Below are positions 37,013-45,417 of a DNA stretch of 64,000 nt, piece by piece. Below the pieces are notes generated by a model. That model was not told the origin of the DNA. It saw only the letters and a program-made list of their open reading frames with translations, and did not search any database. Position 1 is the stretch's first letter. Each line of letters begins with the position of its first letter. A program made the position numbers and the translations under genes. This DNA is from Bacteroides zhangwenhongii (GTDB lineage: Bacteria; Bacteroidota; Bacteroidia; Bacteroidales; Bacteroidaceae): the NCBI RefSeq assembly GCF_009193325.2, contig NZ_CP059856.1, forward strand, positions 4,402,001 to 4,466,000. The letters run 5' to 3'.

Positions 37013-38794
37013 TTAAATAGAAGTAGTGGCTTCCTGTAACCAAGCTTTTTCTTCTTCGTTAAGATCCGGAGATAGCTTTTCGTAAACAGTCTGATGATAA
37101 TTATTCAGCCATTCGATTTCCTCCTTTGTCAACATCTCCTTGATGATCCCCTTTTTGCAGATAGGACATAAAGTGATAGTCTCAAATTTAAGATATTCTC
37201 CAAACATTCCCTCTCCATCTTTGCAGACTAACGTCAGATTTTCCGTACGTATCCCATGACTGCCTGCCTTATAAACACCGGGTTCGTTGGATGTAACCAT
37301 GCCGGGCTGGAGAATTACAGGGTTTTCATTCATGCGAATGCTTTGTGGCCCTTCGTGTACACTCAAGAAATGCCCGACACCGTGCCCTGTGCCATGGAGG
37401 AAGTTCATTCTGTGATTCCAGATAGGCATACGAGCCAGTACATCGAGTTGCGCACCGCGGGTTCCGGCTGGGAATTTGGCCATAGCCAATGCTATGTGTC
37501 CCTTTAATATTAAGGTATAATCCGTCTTTTCCTCTTCCGTCAGTTCGCCTAATGCGATGGTACGAGTGATGTCAGTGGTTCCGTCCAAGTATTGTGCTCC
37601 TGAATCTAAGAGTAGGAATCCTTTAGGTTGAAGAGTTACATCGCTTTCCGGTGTTGCCGAATAATGCACGATTGCTCCGTGCTCTTTATATCCTGCAATG
37701 GTGTCGAAACTTTCTCCCATGTAGAGAGGTTGTGCTGCCCTGAACTCATGCAATTTTTTATCTATACTTAATTCAGTTTCTTTTCCGGCAGATACAGATT
37801 CTTCCAGCCACTTGAGGAATCTGACAAGTGCCACTCCATCCCGTTGCATGGCAGCATGGATGCCGACTATTTCCTGCTCATTGCGAATGGCTTTCAATAA
37901 TGTGACGGGAGACTCGCCACGAATAATGGAACATTTCGGATGGATGGCCGAGTAAATCGCATAATTCGTTTTCCGTGGATCAATAAGAATATTTTCTCCG
38001 TGGAAGGAATTCAGGAATGTCTCTACCTCATCATATTTCTGTATTCCTATTTGTTGTTTCTTTAGATAAGTCTCGACCTCCGGCGTCACTTTTTCCGGTG
38101 AAATAAAGTAAGTCACCTCATCCTGTGTAATTAACAGGTAGCTCACTATGACTGGATTGCAATGTACATCGTTTCCTCGTAGATTGAGAGTCCATGCTAT
38201 TTCGTCCAGTGCAGATATGAATAAAGCGTAGACGCCTTTTTTCTTCAACTCCTCACGGATGGCGGATATTTTTTCTTCGCTGCTTTTTCCTGCATATTTG
38301 ATATCATAAATAAAGGCTGGAGAGTCAGGTATGGAGGGACGGTCTTTCCAGATGTTTTTTAATGGATCTCCAAATATATCTACCTGTAACTGATGTGCCG
38401 CTAGTTCTTCTTTCATTTGTTCTACCTGTTGCACAGAGAACATTTTCCCGTCGATGCTTACGGATTCTCCGGGTTTTAAGTGCCGGCAGAGAAACTCTGT
38501 TATGCTTGGAGTTTCCGGCAGCATCTCTTTGTAGAGTGTGATGCCGCTACCTTCCAGCTCTTTCTCTGCCTGAAGGAAGTAACGTGAGTCGGTCCATAAT
38601 CCCGCTTCGTCCATCAGGATGACCGCTGTTCCTGCAGAACCCGTAAAACCGGAAATCCATTCGCGTGACATCCAGTGGGGAGCCACATACTCACTAAGGT
38701 GAGGGTCGGTGCTGGGGATAATGAATGCTTTGATGTAATTGGGATGGAATGTCATGCGCAGAGCATGTACTCGTTCTTTTATATTCTGTTTCAT
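37013..38794 (-). CDS. pepP: Xaa-Pro aminopeptidase (M24B)
   Basis: 593 residues, the long three-domain form also seen in eukaryotic aminopeptidase P1. Two creatinase-like N-terminal domains (DPHLSEYVAPHWMSREWISGFTGSAG) precede the pita-bread metallopeptidase domain with metal ligands in LLDSGAQYLDGTTDITRTI, HGTGHGVGHFLSVHEGPQ and SNEPGVYKAGSHGIRTENL. It removes the first residue before proline in the cytoplasm, using two divalent metals. It is upstream of the gamma carbonic anhydrase gene on the same strand. No clear TAnnTTTG box was found. Confidence 0.95.
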   Translation of the reverse strand: MKQNIKERVHALRMTFHPNYIKAFIIPSTDPHLSEYVAPHWMSREWISGFTGSAGTAVILMDEAGLWTDSRYFLQAEKELEGSGITLYKEMLPETPSITEFLCRHLKPGESVSIDGKMFSVQQVEQMKEELAAHQLQVDIFGDPLKNIWKDRPSIPDSPAFIYDIKYAGKSSEEKISAIREELKKKGVYALFISALDEIAWTLNLRGNDVHCNPVIVSYLLITQDEVTYFISPEKVTPEVETYLKKQQIGIQKYDEVETFLNSFHGENILIDPRKTNYAIYSAIHPKCSIIRGESPVTLLKAIRNEQEIVGIHAAMQRDGVALVRFLKWLEESVSAGKETELSIDKKLHEFRAAQPLYMGESFDTIAGYKEHGAIVHYSATPESDVTLQPKGFLLLDSGAQYLDGTTDITRTIALGELTEEEKTDYTLILKGHIALAMAKFPAGTRGAQLDVLARMPIWNHRMNFLHGTGHGVGHFLSVHEGPQSIRMNENPVILQPGMVTSNEPGVYKAGSHGIRTENLTLVCKDGEGMFGEYLKFETITLCPICKKGIIKEMLTKEEIEWLNNYHQTVYEKLSPDLNEEEKAWLQEATTSI

Positions 38795-38897
38795 ACCTTA
38801 TTATATTATTATAGACATATAAATGTTTCAAAGGTACTAACTTTCTGTATTTAATGACCTGTTTATGAATAGTTTTTGAGAAATATTTGCCGAAAGT

Positions 38898-38928
38898 TTT
38901 GTGAATAAAGAAAGTATGTGTAATTTTG
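38898..38928 (+). promoter_or_regulatory. rpsU promoter
   Basis: TTTG (38898-38901), a 19-base spacer and TAATTTTG (38921-38928): a consensus Bacteroides promoter. Confidence 0.8.
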
Positions 38929-38982
38929 CGGCGCAATTTGACTGCGGAATTTTTTTAATCATAACATATTAATAGTAACAAA

Positions 38983-39174
38983 ATGATTGTAGTACCTGTA
39001 AAAGAAGGCGAAAACATTGAAAAAGCGCTGAAGAAGTTCAAAAGAAAATTTGAGAAAACTGGCATTGTGAAAGAATTGAGAAGCAGACAGCAGTTTGACA
39101 AACCGTCTGTAACTAAAAGACTTAAGAAGGAACGTGCAGTTTACGTACAACAACTTCAGCAAATAGAAGATTAA
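38983..39174 (+). CDS. rpsU: 30S ribosomal protein S21
   Basis: 63 residues, basic. The sequence VPVKEGENIEKALKKFKRKF…KELRSRQQFDKPSVTKRLKKERA is a typical Bacteroidetes bS21. It sits on the small-subunit platform near the 3' end of 16S rRNA, next to the anti-Shine-Dalgarno region; in Bacteroidetes bS21 has been implicated in hiding that region. It starts a short run rpsU-xerC-hpf in front of the tRNA-tuf operon. Confidence 0.95.
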   Translation: MIVVPVKEGENIEKALKKFKRKFEKTGIVKELRSRQQFDKPSVTKRLKKERAVYVQQLQQIED

Positions 39175-39244
39175 TAATTCGTAATTTCCTTTGAATTATT
39201 GAATTCTTTTCATACATTCGTTGCACGATTTAGATGTAGCGATT

Positions 39245-40126
39245 ATGTTGATAGAATCTTTTCTTGATTATCTCCGGTATGAGCGGAATTATTCTGATAA
39301 AACCGTTCTTGCGTATGGTGAGGATATAAGGCAATTACAGGAGTTTGCTCAGGAAGAGTATGGGAAATTTGATCCGTTGGAGGTCGAGGCTGAACTGATT
39401 CGTGAATGGATTGTTTCATTGATGGATAAGGGATATACCTCAACTTCTGTAAATCGCAAGCTAAGTACGCTTCGGACATTTTATAAGTTTCTTTTGAAGA
39501 AAGGAGAGGTGACGGTAGATCCATTACGAAAAATAGTGGGACCTAAAAATAAAAAACCGTTGCCGGTATTCCTGAAAGAAAATGAAATGAATAAATTGCT
39601 GGATGAGACGGACTTTGGCGAGGGGTTTAAAGGTTGTCGGGATCGATTGATTATTGAAATGTTTTATGCTACCGGCATGAGACTTTCGGAATTGATAGAT
39701 TTGGATGATAAAGATGTGGATTTCTCAGGATCTTGCCTGAAAGTGACCGGGAAAAGAAACAAGCAGCGGTTGATTCCGTTTGGTGATGAACTGCGGGATT
39801 GGATGCTTGGGTATATTGATGTAAGAAACGAAATGATTCCGGAAAGGTCGGAGGCCTTTTTTGTAAGAGAGAACGGCGAACGGCTTTATAAGAATCTGGT
39901 CTATAATTTAGTGAAACGGAACCTGTCAAAGGTGGCGACGCTGAAAAAAAAGAGTCCTCACGTGTTGAGGCATACTTTTGCAACCACAATGCTGAATAAT
40001 AATGCGGAGTTGGGCGCAGTAAAGGAACTTTTGGGTCACGAGAGTATAACAACAACCGAGATCTATACGCATGCCACATTTGAAGAACTTAAAAAAGTGT
40101 ATAAACAGGCTCATCCAAGAGCCTAA
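39245..40126 (+). CDS. xerC: Chromosome-dimer tyrosine recombinase XerC/XerD
   Basis: 293 residues from the ATG at 39245, chosen because Xer proteins begin at this point (MLIESFLDYLRYERNYSDKTVLAYGEDI); an ATG at 39221 would add eight residues. Catalytic residues are R in YATGMRLSELIDL, HVLRHTFATTML (HxxR), LGHESITTTEIYTH with the Tyr nucleophile. It resolves chromosome dimers at dif. The gene is between rpsU and hpf, so it is a chromosomal housekeeping recombinase and not part of the mobile region at 10-14 kb. Confidence 0.93.
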   Translation: MLIESFLDYLRYERNYSDKTVLAYGEDIRQLQEFAQEEYGKFDPLEVEAELIREWIVSLMDKGYTSTSVNRKLSTLRTFYKFLLKKGEVTVDPLRKIVGPKNKKPLPVFLKENEMNKLLDETDFGEGFKGCRDRLIIEMFYATGMRLSELIDLDDKDVDFSGSCLKVTGKRNKQRLIPFGDELRDWMLGYIDVRNEMIPERSEAFFVRENGERLYKNLVYNLVKRNLSKVATLKKKSPHVLRHTFATTMLNNNAELGAVKELLGHESITTTEIYTHATFEELKKVYKQAHPRA

Positions 40127-40141
40127 AAAAAGGAGGTAAGT

Positions 40142-40441
40142 ATGGATATTAGAATTCAATCAATTCACTTTGATGCGTCAGAGCAATTGCAGGCATTTAT
40201 TCAGAAAAAAGTGTCTAAGTTGGAAAAATATTACGAAGATATAAAGAAAGTAGAGGTGTCATTAAAGGTAGTTAAACCGGAAGTTGCTGCAAATAAAGAA
40301 GCAGGTATTAAAATACTTGTCCCTAACGGGGAGTTTTATGCCAGCAAAGTGTGTGATACGTTTGAAGAAGCGATTGATTTGGATGTGGAAGCACTCGAAA
40401 AACAACTGGTTAAGTACAAGGAAAAACAGCGTAGCAAATAA
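40142..40441 (+). CDS. hpf: Ribosome hibernation-promoting factor
   Basis: 99 residues, the short form. IQSIHFDASEQLQAFIQKKVSKLEKYYEDI and the later CDTFEEAIDLDVEALEKQLVKYKEK fit the HPF/YfiA/RaiA fold, which binds the decoding region of idle 30S subunits. It lacks the long C-terminal dimerisation domain. Unusually for this genome it has a textbook Shine-Dalgarno GGAGG at 40132-40136, 5 bases before the ATG. It closely follows xerC, 15 bases away. Confidence 0.93.
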   Translation: MDIRIQSIHFDASEQLQAFIQKKVSKLEKYYEDIKKVEVSLKVVKPEVAANKEAGIKILVPNGEFYASKVCDTFEEAIDLDVEALEKQLVKYKEKQRSK

Positions 40442-40456
40442 AAAAATCCCAAATAT

Positions 40457-40487
40457 TTTGCGGGAAAGAAATAAATAACTAAATTTG
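40457..40487 (+). promoter_or_regulatory. Promoter of the tRNA-tuf operon
   Basis: TTTG (40457-40460), a 19-base spacer and TAAATTTG (40480-40487): consensus match. A hairpin with arms GCAGCCGT…/ACGGTTGC (about 40487-40522) followed by TTTTTT lies between it and the first tRNA and could act as an attenuator. Confidence 0.8.
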
Positions 40488-40538
40488 CAGCCGTTTCGCT
40501 CGCGTTAGAACGTGACGGTTGCATTTTTTAGCTAGAAC

Positions 40539-40612
40539 GCCTCTTTAGCTCAGTTGGCCAGAGCACGTGATTTGTAATCTCGGGGTCGTTGGTTCGAATC
40601 CGACAAGAGGCT
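40539..40612 (+). tRNA. tRNA-Thr (anticodon TGT)
   Basis: Acceptor stem GCCTCTT/AAGAGGC, D-arm GCTCAGTTGGCCAGAGC, anticodon loop TTTGTAA with TGT at 40573-40575, T-arm GTTGGTTCGAATCCGAC. CCA is not encoded. First of four tRNAs before tuf. Confidence 0.97.
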
Positions 40613-40619
40613 CAAAGAA

Positions 40620-40740
40620 GTGGAAAGTTGAGAATGGAAAATTGAGAGTTCCATGCGAAATTTGAAACTTCAATTGAAAATAATAAGGAGAACTGAGACG
40701 GAAAGAATTCACTCTCAACTTTCAACTCTACATTCTCCAC
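40620..40740. repeat. Long imperfect inverted repeat between tRNA-Thr and tRNA-Tyr
   Basis: The left arm (40620-40650) starts GTGGAAAGTTGAGAATGG and the right arm (40712-40740) ends TCAACTCTACATTCTCCAC; they pair imperfectly over about 30 bp. The words GAAAATTGAGA and AATTGAAAA recur in the rpoB-rpoC spacer at 49237-49342. Confidence 0.75.
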
Positions 40741-40748
40741 TTGTTTAA

Positions 40749-40831
40749 GGGCAAATACCAGAGTGGCCAAATGGGGCAGACTGTAAATCTGCTGGCTTAC
40801 GCCTTCGGTGGTTCGAATCCATCTTTGCCCA
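40749..40831 (+). tRNA. tRNA-Tyr (anticodon GTA)
   Basis: A class II tRNA of 83 nt with a long variable arm. Acceptor GGGCAAA/TTTGCCC, anticodon loop CTGTAAA with GTA at 40783-40785, T-arm GGTGGTTCGAATCCATC. CCA is not encoded. Confidence 0.97.
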
Positions 40832-40859
40832 CGATCAGAGTGACAACTTTGGCAAGAAT

Positions 40860-40932
40860 GCGGAAGTAGCTCAGTTGATAGAGCATTAGCCTTCCAAGCT
40901 GAGGGTCGCGGGTTTGAGCCCCGTCTTCCGCT
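40860..40932 (+). tRNA. tRNA-Gly (anticodon TCC)
   Basis: Acceptor GCGGAAG/CTTCCGC, D-arm GCTCAGTTGATAGAGC, anticodon loop CTTCCAA with TCC, T-arm GCGGGTTTGAGCCCCGT. CCA is not encoded. Confidence 0.97.
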
Positions 40933-40941
40933 CTTTTTCTT

Positions 40942-41013
<72 letters not shown>

Positions 41014-41063
41014 CATAAAGATGTAAATGCTGATTATTAATCAAATAAATAACAAGTAAAGCT

Positions 41064-42248
41064 ATGGCTAAAGAGAAATTTGAACGTACCAAACCGCACG
41101 TAAACATTGGTACAATCGGTCACGTAGACCACGGTAAGACAACGTTGACAGCTGCTATCACTACAGTGTTGGCAAAGAAAGGTCTTTCTGAGTTGCGTTC
41201 TTTCGATTCTATCGACAACGCTCCTGAAGAAAAGGAAAGAGGTATTACTATCAATACTTCACACGTTGAGTACGAAACAGCTAACCGTCACTACGCACAC
41301 GTTGACTGTCCGGGACACGCCGACTATGTAAAGAACATGGTTACTGGTGCTGCTCAGATGGACGGTGCTATCATCGTTTGTGCTGCAACTGATGGTCCGA
41401 TGCCTCAGACTCGCGAACATATCTTGTTGGCTCGTCAGGTAAACGTACCTCGTCTGGTTGTATTCTTGAACAAGTGCGATATGGTTGATGATGAAGAAAT
41501 GTTGGAACTCGTTGAAATGGAAATGAGAGAACTTCTTTCTTTCTATGATTTCGATGGTGACAATACTCCTATCATCCGTGGTTCTGCTCTTGGCGCATTG
41601 AATGGCGTTGAAAAGTGGGAAGATAAAGTGATGGAATTGATGGAAGCTGTTGATACTTGGATTCCACTGCCTCCGCGTGATGTTGATAAACCATTCTTGA
41701 TGCCGGTTGAAGACGTGTTCTCTATCACAGGTCGTGGTACTGTAGCAACAGGTCGTATCGAAACAGGTGTTATCCACGTAGGTGACGAAATCGAAATCCT
41801 TGGTTTGGGTGAAGATAAGAAATCAGTTGTAACTGGTGTTGAAATGTTCCGTAAACTGTTGGATCAGGGTGAAGCTGGTGATAACGTAGGTTTGTTGCTT
41901 CGTGGTATCGACAAGAACGAAATCAAACGTGGTATGGTTCTTTGTAAACCGGGTCAGATTAAACCGCACTCTAAATTCAAAGCTGAGGTTTATATCTTGA
42001 AGAAAGAAGAAGGTGGTCGTCACACTCCGTTCCACAACAAATACCGTCCTCAGTTCTACTTGCGTACTATGGACTGTACAGGTGAAATCACTTTGCCGGA
42101 AGGAACTGAAATGGTAATGCCGGGTGATAACGTAACTATCACAGTTGAGTTGATCTACCCTGTAGCATTGAATCCGGGTCTTCGTTTCGCTATCCGCGAA
42201 GGTGGACGTACGGTAGGTGCTGGTCAGATTACAGAAATTCTTGACTAA
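41064..42248 (+). CDS. tuf: Translation elongation factor Tu
   Basis: 394 residues. GTPase motifs G1 [10 protein letters not shown]2 RGITINT, G3 DCPGHADY, G4 NKCD, followed by domains 2 and 3 ([26 protein letters not shown]). It brings aminoacyl-tRNA to the ribosome. The order tRNA-Thr-Tyr-Gly-Thr-tuf is the same as around tufB in E. coli, and tRNA-Trp and secE follow, the ancient gene order. Codon choice is strongly biased, as expected for a highly expressed gene. Confidence 0.99.
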   Translation: MAKEKFERTKPHVNIGTIGHVDHGKTTLTAAITTVLAKKGLSELRSFDSIDNAPEEKERGITINTSHVEYETANRHYAHVDCPGHADYVKNMVTGAAQMDGAIIVCAATDGPMPQTREHILLARQVNVPRLVVFLNKCDMVDDEEMLELVEMEMRELLSFYDFDGDNTPIIRGSALGALNGVEKWEDKVMELMEAVDTWIPLPPRDVDKPFLMPVEDVFSITGRGTVATGRIETGVIHVGDEIEILGLGEDKKSVVTGVEMFRKLLDQGEAGDNVGLLLRGIDKNEIKRGMVLCKPGQIKPHSKFKAEVYILKKEEGGRHTPFHNKYRPQFYLRTMDCTGEITLPEGTEMVMPGDNVTITVELIYPVALNPGLRFAIREGGRTVGAGQITEILD

Positions 42249-42261
42249 TACACAATAATTA

Positions 42262-42291
42262 ATCAGTTCCCGGTTCTTTATCGGGAACTGA
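42262..42291 (+). promoter_or_regulatory. Hairpin between tuf and tRNA-Trp
   Basis: Stem ATCAGTTCCCG / CGGGAACTGAT, 11 bp perfect, without a T-run. It may be an RNA processing or stability element that separates the tuf message from the tRNA. Confidence 0.6.
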
Positions 42292-42301
42292 TTATGTACA
42301 C

Positions 42302-42374
42302 ACGGGAGTAGCTCAGTTGGTAGAGCACCGGTCTCCAAAACCGGGTGTCGGGAGTTCGAGCCTCTCCTCCCGTG
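42302..42374 (+). tRNA. tRNA-Trp (anticodon CCA)
   Basis: Acceptor ACGGGAG/CTCCCGT, D-arm GCTCAGTTGGTAGAGC, anticodon loop CTCCAAA with CCA, T-arm GGGAGTTCGAGCCTCTC. 3' CCA is not encoded. secE follows after 14 bases. Confidence 0.97.
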
Positions 42375-42388
42375 CTAATATTATTGAA

Positions 42389-42580
42389 ATGAAAAAGGTA
42401 ATAGCTTATATTAAAGAATCTTACGACGAACTTGTTCATAAAGTTTCGTGGCCTACGTATTCTGAACTTGCTAACAGTGCAGTAGTTGTTTTATATGCTT
42501 CCCTGCTTATTGCATTGGTAGTATGGGGTATGGATGTCTGTTTCCAGAACTTCATGGAAAAAATTGTTTATCCACATTAA
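42389..42580 (+). CDS. secE: Preprotein translocase subunit SecE
   Basis: 63 residues, the short single-helix form. The start at 42389 lies after the tRNA; the same frame is open further upstream, but that is tRNA sequence. It has the conserved amphipathic segment ESYDELVHKVSWPTYSEL before one membrane helix (SAVVVLYASLLIALVVWGMDV). It clamps SecY in the inner membrane. nusG follows at once, as in most bacteria. Confidence 0.95.
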   Translation: MKKVIAYIKESYDELVHKVSWPTYSELANSAVVVLYASLLIALVVWGMDVCFQNFMEKIVYPH

Positions 42581-42596
42581 AAATTAGGAATTGAAA

Positions 42597-43139
42597 ATGG
42601 CTGAGATTGAGAAGAAATGGTACGTTCTGCGTGCTATTAGCGGAAAAGAAGCTAAGGTTAAGGAATACCTTGAAGCTGACATTAAAAACAGCGACCTTGG
42701 TGAATATGTATCTCAGGTATTGATTCCGACTGAAAAAGTTTACCAGGTTCGCAATGGTAAGAAAATTGTGAAGGAAAGAAGTTATCTTCCTGGCTACGTT
42801 TTGGTGGAGGCTGCTTTGGTTGGTGAGGTTTCTCATCACTTGCGCAATACTCCGAATGTGATAGGCTTTTTAGGCGGCTCCGAGAAACCGGTGCCTCTCA
42901 GACAATCAGAAGTGAATCGTATACTTGGTACAGTGGACGAATTGCAGGAAACGGGTGAAGAACTCAATATTCCGTACGTGGTTGGTGAAACTGTTAAAGT
43001 TACTTTTGGTCCTTTCAGCGGATTCAGTGGTATCATTGAAGAGGTGAATAGCGAAAAAAAGAAACTAAAGGTCATGGTAAAGATATTCGGGCGTAAAACA
43101 CCGCTTGAATTGGGCTTTATGCAAGTGGAAAAGGAATAA
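42597..43139 (+). CDS. nusG: Transcription termination/antitermination factor NusG
   Basis: 180 residues. The N-terminal NGN domain (KWYVLRAISGKEAKVKEYLEADI, SYLPGYVLVEAAL) is followed by a KOW domain (VGETVKVTFGPFSGFSGIIEEVNSEKKKLKVMVKIFGR). It links RNA polymerase to Rho or the ribosome. The start at 42597 (MAEIEKKWYVL) is preferred; an ATG at 42591 would add two residues. It lies between secE and rplK in the conserved order. Confidence 0.96.
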   Translation: MAEIEKKWYVLRAISGKEAKVKEYLEADIKNSDLGEYVSQVLIPTEKVYQVRNGKKIVKERSYLPGYVLVEAALVGEVSHHLRNTPNVIGFLGGSEKPVPLRQSEVNRILGTVDELQETGEELNIPYVVGETVKVTFGPFSGFSGIIEEVNSEKKKLKVMVKIFGRKTPLELGFMQVEKE

Positions 43140-43200
43140 CACGGAATTGTTACGCTGTTGTTGTTCTTCGTTTAATGTTTATATATAAATCAATAAAAAA

Positions 43201-43644
43201 ATGGCTAAAGAAGTTGCTGGACTAATCAAATTACAGATTAAAGGAGGCGCTGCAAATCCATCACCTCCCGTTGGACCTGCTTTGGGTTCTAAGGGTATCA
43301 ATATCATGGAATTTTGCAAGCAATTCAATGCCAGAACCCAAGACAAGGCAGGTAAGATTTTACCTGTTATCATTACTTACTACGCAGATAAGTCTTTCGA
43401 TTTTGTAATCAAGACTCCTCCCGTTGCCATTCAGTTGCTTGAAATGGCTAAGGTAAAGAGTGGTTCTGCTGAGCCTAACCGTAAGAAAGTTGCCGAGCTT
43501 ACTTGGGAACAGGTTCGTACGATTGCTCAGGACAAAATGGTTGACTTGAACTGTTTTACTGTGGAAGCTGCCATGAGAATGGTTGCAGGTACAGCTAGAA
43601 GTATGGGTATCGCTGTAAAAGGGGAGTTCCCGGTTAATAACTAA
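43201..43644 (+). CDS. rplK: 50S ribosomal protein L11
   Basis: 147 residues. [38 protein letters not shown] is the conserved L11 N-terminus, and the RNA-binding C-terminal domain ends [11 protein letters not shown]. It forms the GTPase-associated stalk base on 23S rRNA. rplA follows after 15 bases; in other bacteria rplKA is autoregulated by L1 binding, but no L1-site mimic was identified here. Confidence 0.98.
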   Translation: MAKEVAGLIKLQIKGGAANPSPPVGPALGSKGINIMEFCKQFNARTQDKAGKILPVIITYYADKSFDFVIKTPPVAIQLLEMAKVKSGSAEPNRKKVAELTWEQVRTIAQDKMVDLNCFTVEAAMRMVAGTARSMGIAVKGEFPVNN

Positions 43645-43659
43645 TAAACTTCAATTGTA

Positions 43660-44358
43660 ATGGGTAAACTGACAAAAAATCAAAAGTTAGCTGCAGAAAA
43701 GATTGAAGCAGGGAAAGCATACTCACTGAAAGAGGCTGCATCTTTGGTAAAGGAAATCACTTTTTCCAAATTTGATGCTTCATTGGATATTGATGTACGT
43801 TTAGGTGTTGATCCACGTAAAGCTAACCAGATGGTGAGAGGTGTTGTTTCACTTCCTCATGGTACTGGTAAACAAGTACGTGTGTTGGTACTTTGTACAC
43901 CGGATGCTGAAGCTGCTGCAAAAGAAGCTGGTGCTGACTATGTTGGTCTTGACGAATATATTGAAAAGATCAAAGGTGGATGGACTGATATTGATGTGAT
44001 TATCACTATGCCATCTATCATGGGTAAAATTGGTGCACTCGGTCGTGTACTTGGTCCTCGTGGATTGATGCCGAACCCGAAGAGTGGTACTGTAACTATG
44101 GATGTTGCTAAAGCTGTAAAAGAAGTAAAACAAGGTAAGATTGACTTTAAAGTTGATAAGAGCGGTATCGTTCATACTTCTATCGGTAAGGTATCATTCA
44201 GTCCTGATCAGATTCGCGACAATGCGAAGGAGTTCATCTCTACACTGAACAAGCTGAAACCGACCGCAGCAAAGGGTACATATATTAAGAGTATTTATCT
44301 TTCTAGTACAATGAGTGCGGGTATCAAAATCGACCCGAAATCAGTGGATGAAATCTAA
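43660..44358 (+). CDS. rplA: 50S ribosomal protein L1
   Basis: 232 residues. Contains [29 protein letters not shown] near the start and the L1 signature [22 protein letters not shown] in the middle. It forms the mobile L1 stalk that moves deacylated tRNA from the E site. It is 15 bases after rplK and 15 before rplJ, in one operon. Confidence 0.98.
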   Translation: MGKLTKNQKLAAEKIEAGKAYSLKEAASLVKEITFSKFDASLDIDVRLGVDPRKANQMVRGVVSLPHGTGKQVRVLVLCTPDAEAAAKEAGADYVGLDEYIEKIKGGWTDIDVIITMPSIMGKIGALGRVLGPRGLMPNPKSGTVTMDVAKAVKEVKQGKIDFKVDKSGIVHTSIGKVSFSPDQIRDNAKEFISTLNKLKPTAAKGTYIKSIYLSSTMSAGIKIDPKSVDEI

Positions 44359-44373
44359 TAAAACAGAGAAATA

Positions 44374-44892
44374 ATGAGAAAGGAAGATAAAAGTACGATT
44401 ATAGAGCAAATTGCTGCTACAGTAAAGGAATATGGTCACTTCTATTTGGTAGACGTTACAGCGATGGACGCTACTGCTACAAGCGCACTGAGAAGAGATT
44501 GTTTTAAATCAGACATCAAATTGATGGTGGTTAAAAACACCTTGCTTCACAAAGCACTTGAAAGCCTGGAAGAAGACTTTTCACCTCTTTACGATTCTTT
44601 GAAGGGTACTACTGCTGTTATGTTTTGCAACACTGCAAACGTTCCTGCAAAACTTATCAAGGATAAAGCGAAAGACGGTATTCCCGGACTGAAAGCTGCA
44701 TATGCAGAAGAAAGCTTCTACATTGGTGCAGATCAATTGGATGCTCTCGTTGCAATCAAGAGTAAGAATGAAGTTATCGCCGATATCGTTGCACTGTTGC
44801 AATCTCCGGCCAAGAATGTTATTTCTGCTCTTCAATCAGGTGGTAACACCCTTCACGGAGTTCTCAAGACTCTTGGTGAGAGACCCGAATAA
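44374..44892 (+). CDS. rplJ: 50S ribosomal protein L10
   Basis: 172 residues. The N-terminus KEDKSTIIEQIAATVKEYGHFYLVDVTAM and the central LMVVKNTLLHKALES fit L10, the anchor of the L7/L12 stalk; its C-terminal helix binds L12 dimers. It lies directly before rplL, as usual. Confidence 0.97.
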   Translation: MRKEDKSTIIEQIAATVKEYGHFYLVDVTAMDATATSALRRDCFKSDIKLMVVKNTLLHKALESLEEDFSPLYDSLKGTTAVMFCNTANVPAKLIKDKAKDGIPGLKAAYAEESFYIGADQLDALVAIKSKNEVIADIVALLQSPAKNVISALQSGGNTLHGVLKTLGERPE

Positions 44893-44938
44893 TTTTCAAA
44901 AACAACAAAGTATTTAAACAATTAAAATCATACAAAAA

Positions 44939-45313
44939 ATGGCAGATTTGAAAGCTTTTGCAGAACAATTAGTTAACTTGACAGTAAAAGAAGTTAATGA
45001 ACTTGCAACTATCCTTAAAGAAGAATACGGTATTGAACCTGCTGCTGCAGCTGTAGCTGTTGCTGCTGGTCCTGCAGCTGGTGCTGCTGCCGCAGAAGAA
45101 AAAACTTCTTTCGACGTAGTATTGAAGAGCGCTGGTGCAGCTAAACTTCAAGTAGTTAAGGCCGTTAAGGAAGCTTGTGGTCTTGGTTTGAAAGAAGCTA
45201 AAGACTTGGTAGACGGTGCTCCTAGCACAGTTAAAGAAGGTTTGGCTAAAGACGAAGCAGAATCATTGAAGAAAACATTGGAAGAAGCTGGAGCTGAAGT
45301 TGAACTTAAATAA
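44939..45313 (+). CDS. rplL: 50S ribosomal protein L7/L12
   Basis: 124 residues: N-terminal dimerisation helices, an Ala-rich hinge ([21 protein letters not shown]), and the C-terminal domain with [33 protein letters not shown], which recruits translational GTPases. An attenuator-like hairpin follows at 45339-45376, before rpoB, which would let ribosomal protein and polymerase amounts differ. Confidence 0.98.
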   Translation: MADLKAFAEQLVNLTVKEVNELATILKEEYGIEPAAAAVAVAAGPAAGAAAAEEKTSFDVVLKSAGAAKLQVVKAVKEACGLGLKEAKDLVDGAPSTVKEGLAKDEAESLKKTLEEAGAEVELK

Positions 45314-45338
45314 CATTGGCCTGGTAATCAGGTAATTC

Positions 45339-45376
45339 GGTTAGGAATCCTTCGCAAGAGGATTCTTAACCTTTTT
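45339..45376 (+). terminator. Attenuator-like hairpin between rplL and rpoB
   Basis: Stem GGTTAGGAATCCT / AGGATTCTTAACC with loop TCGCAAG, followed by TTTTT. It is an intrinsic-terminator shape inside the operon. A smaller CCTG/CAGG stem precedes it at about 45320. Confidence 0.75.
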
Positions 45377-45417
45377 GTGTATATATTTCAAATTAAGTTC
45401 TCCAAATTCATTAATAG

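Noticed and set aside
42317..42388. Longer secE start inside tRNA-Trp
   Set aside because: The extra codons are tRNA sequence; the ATG at 42389 gives the normal 63-residue SecE.
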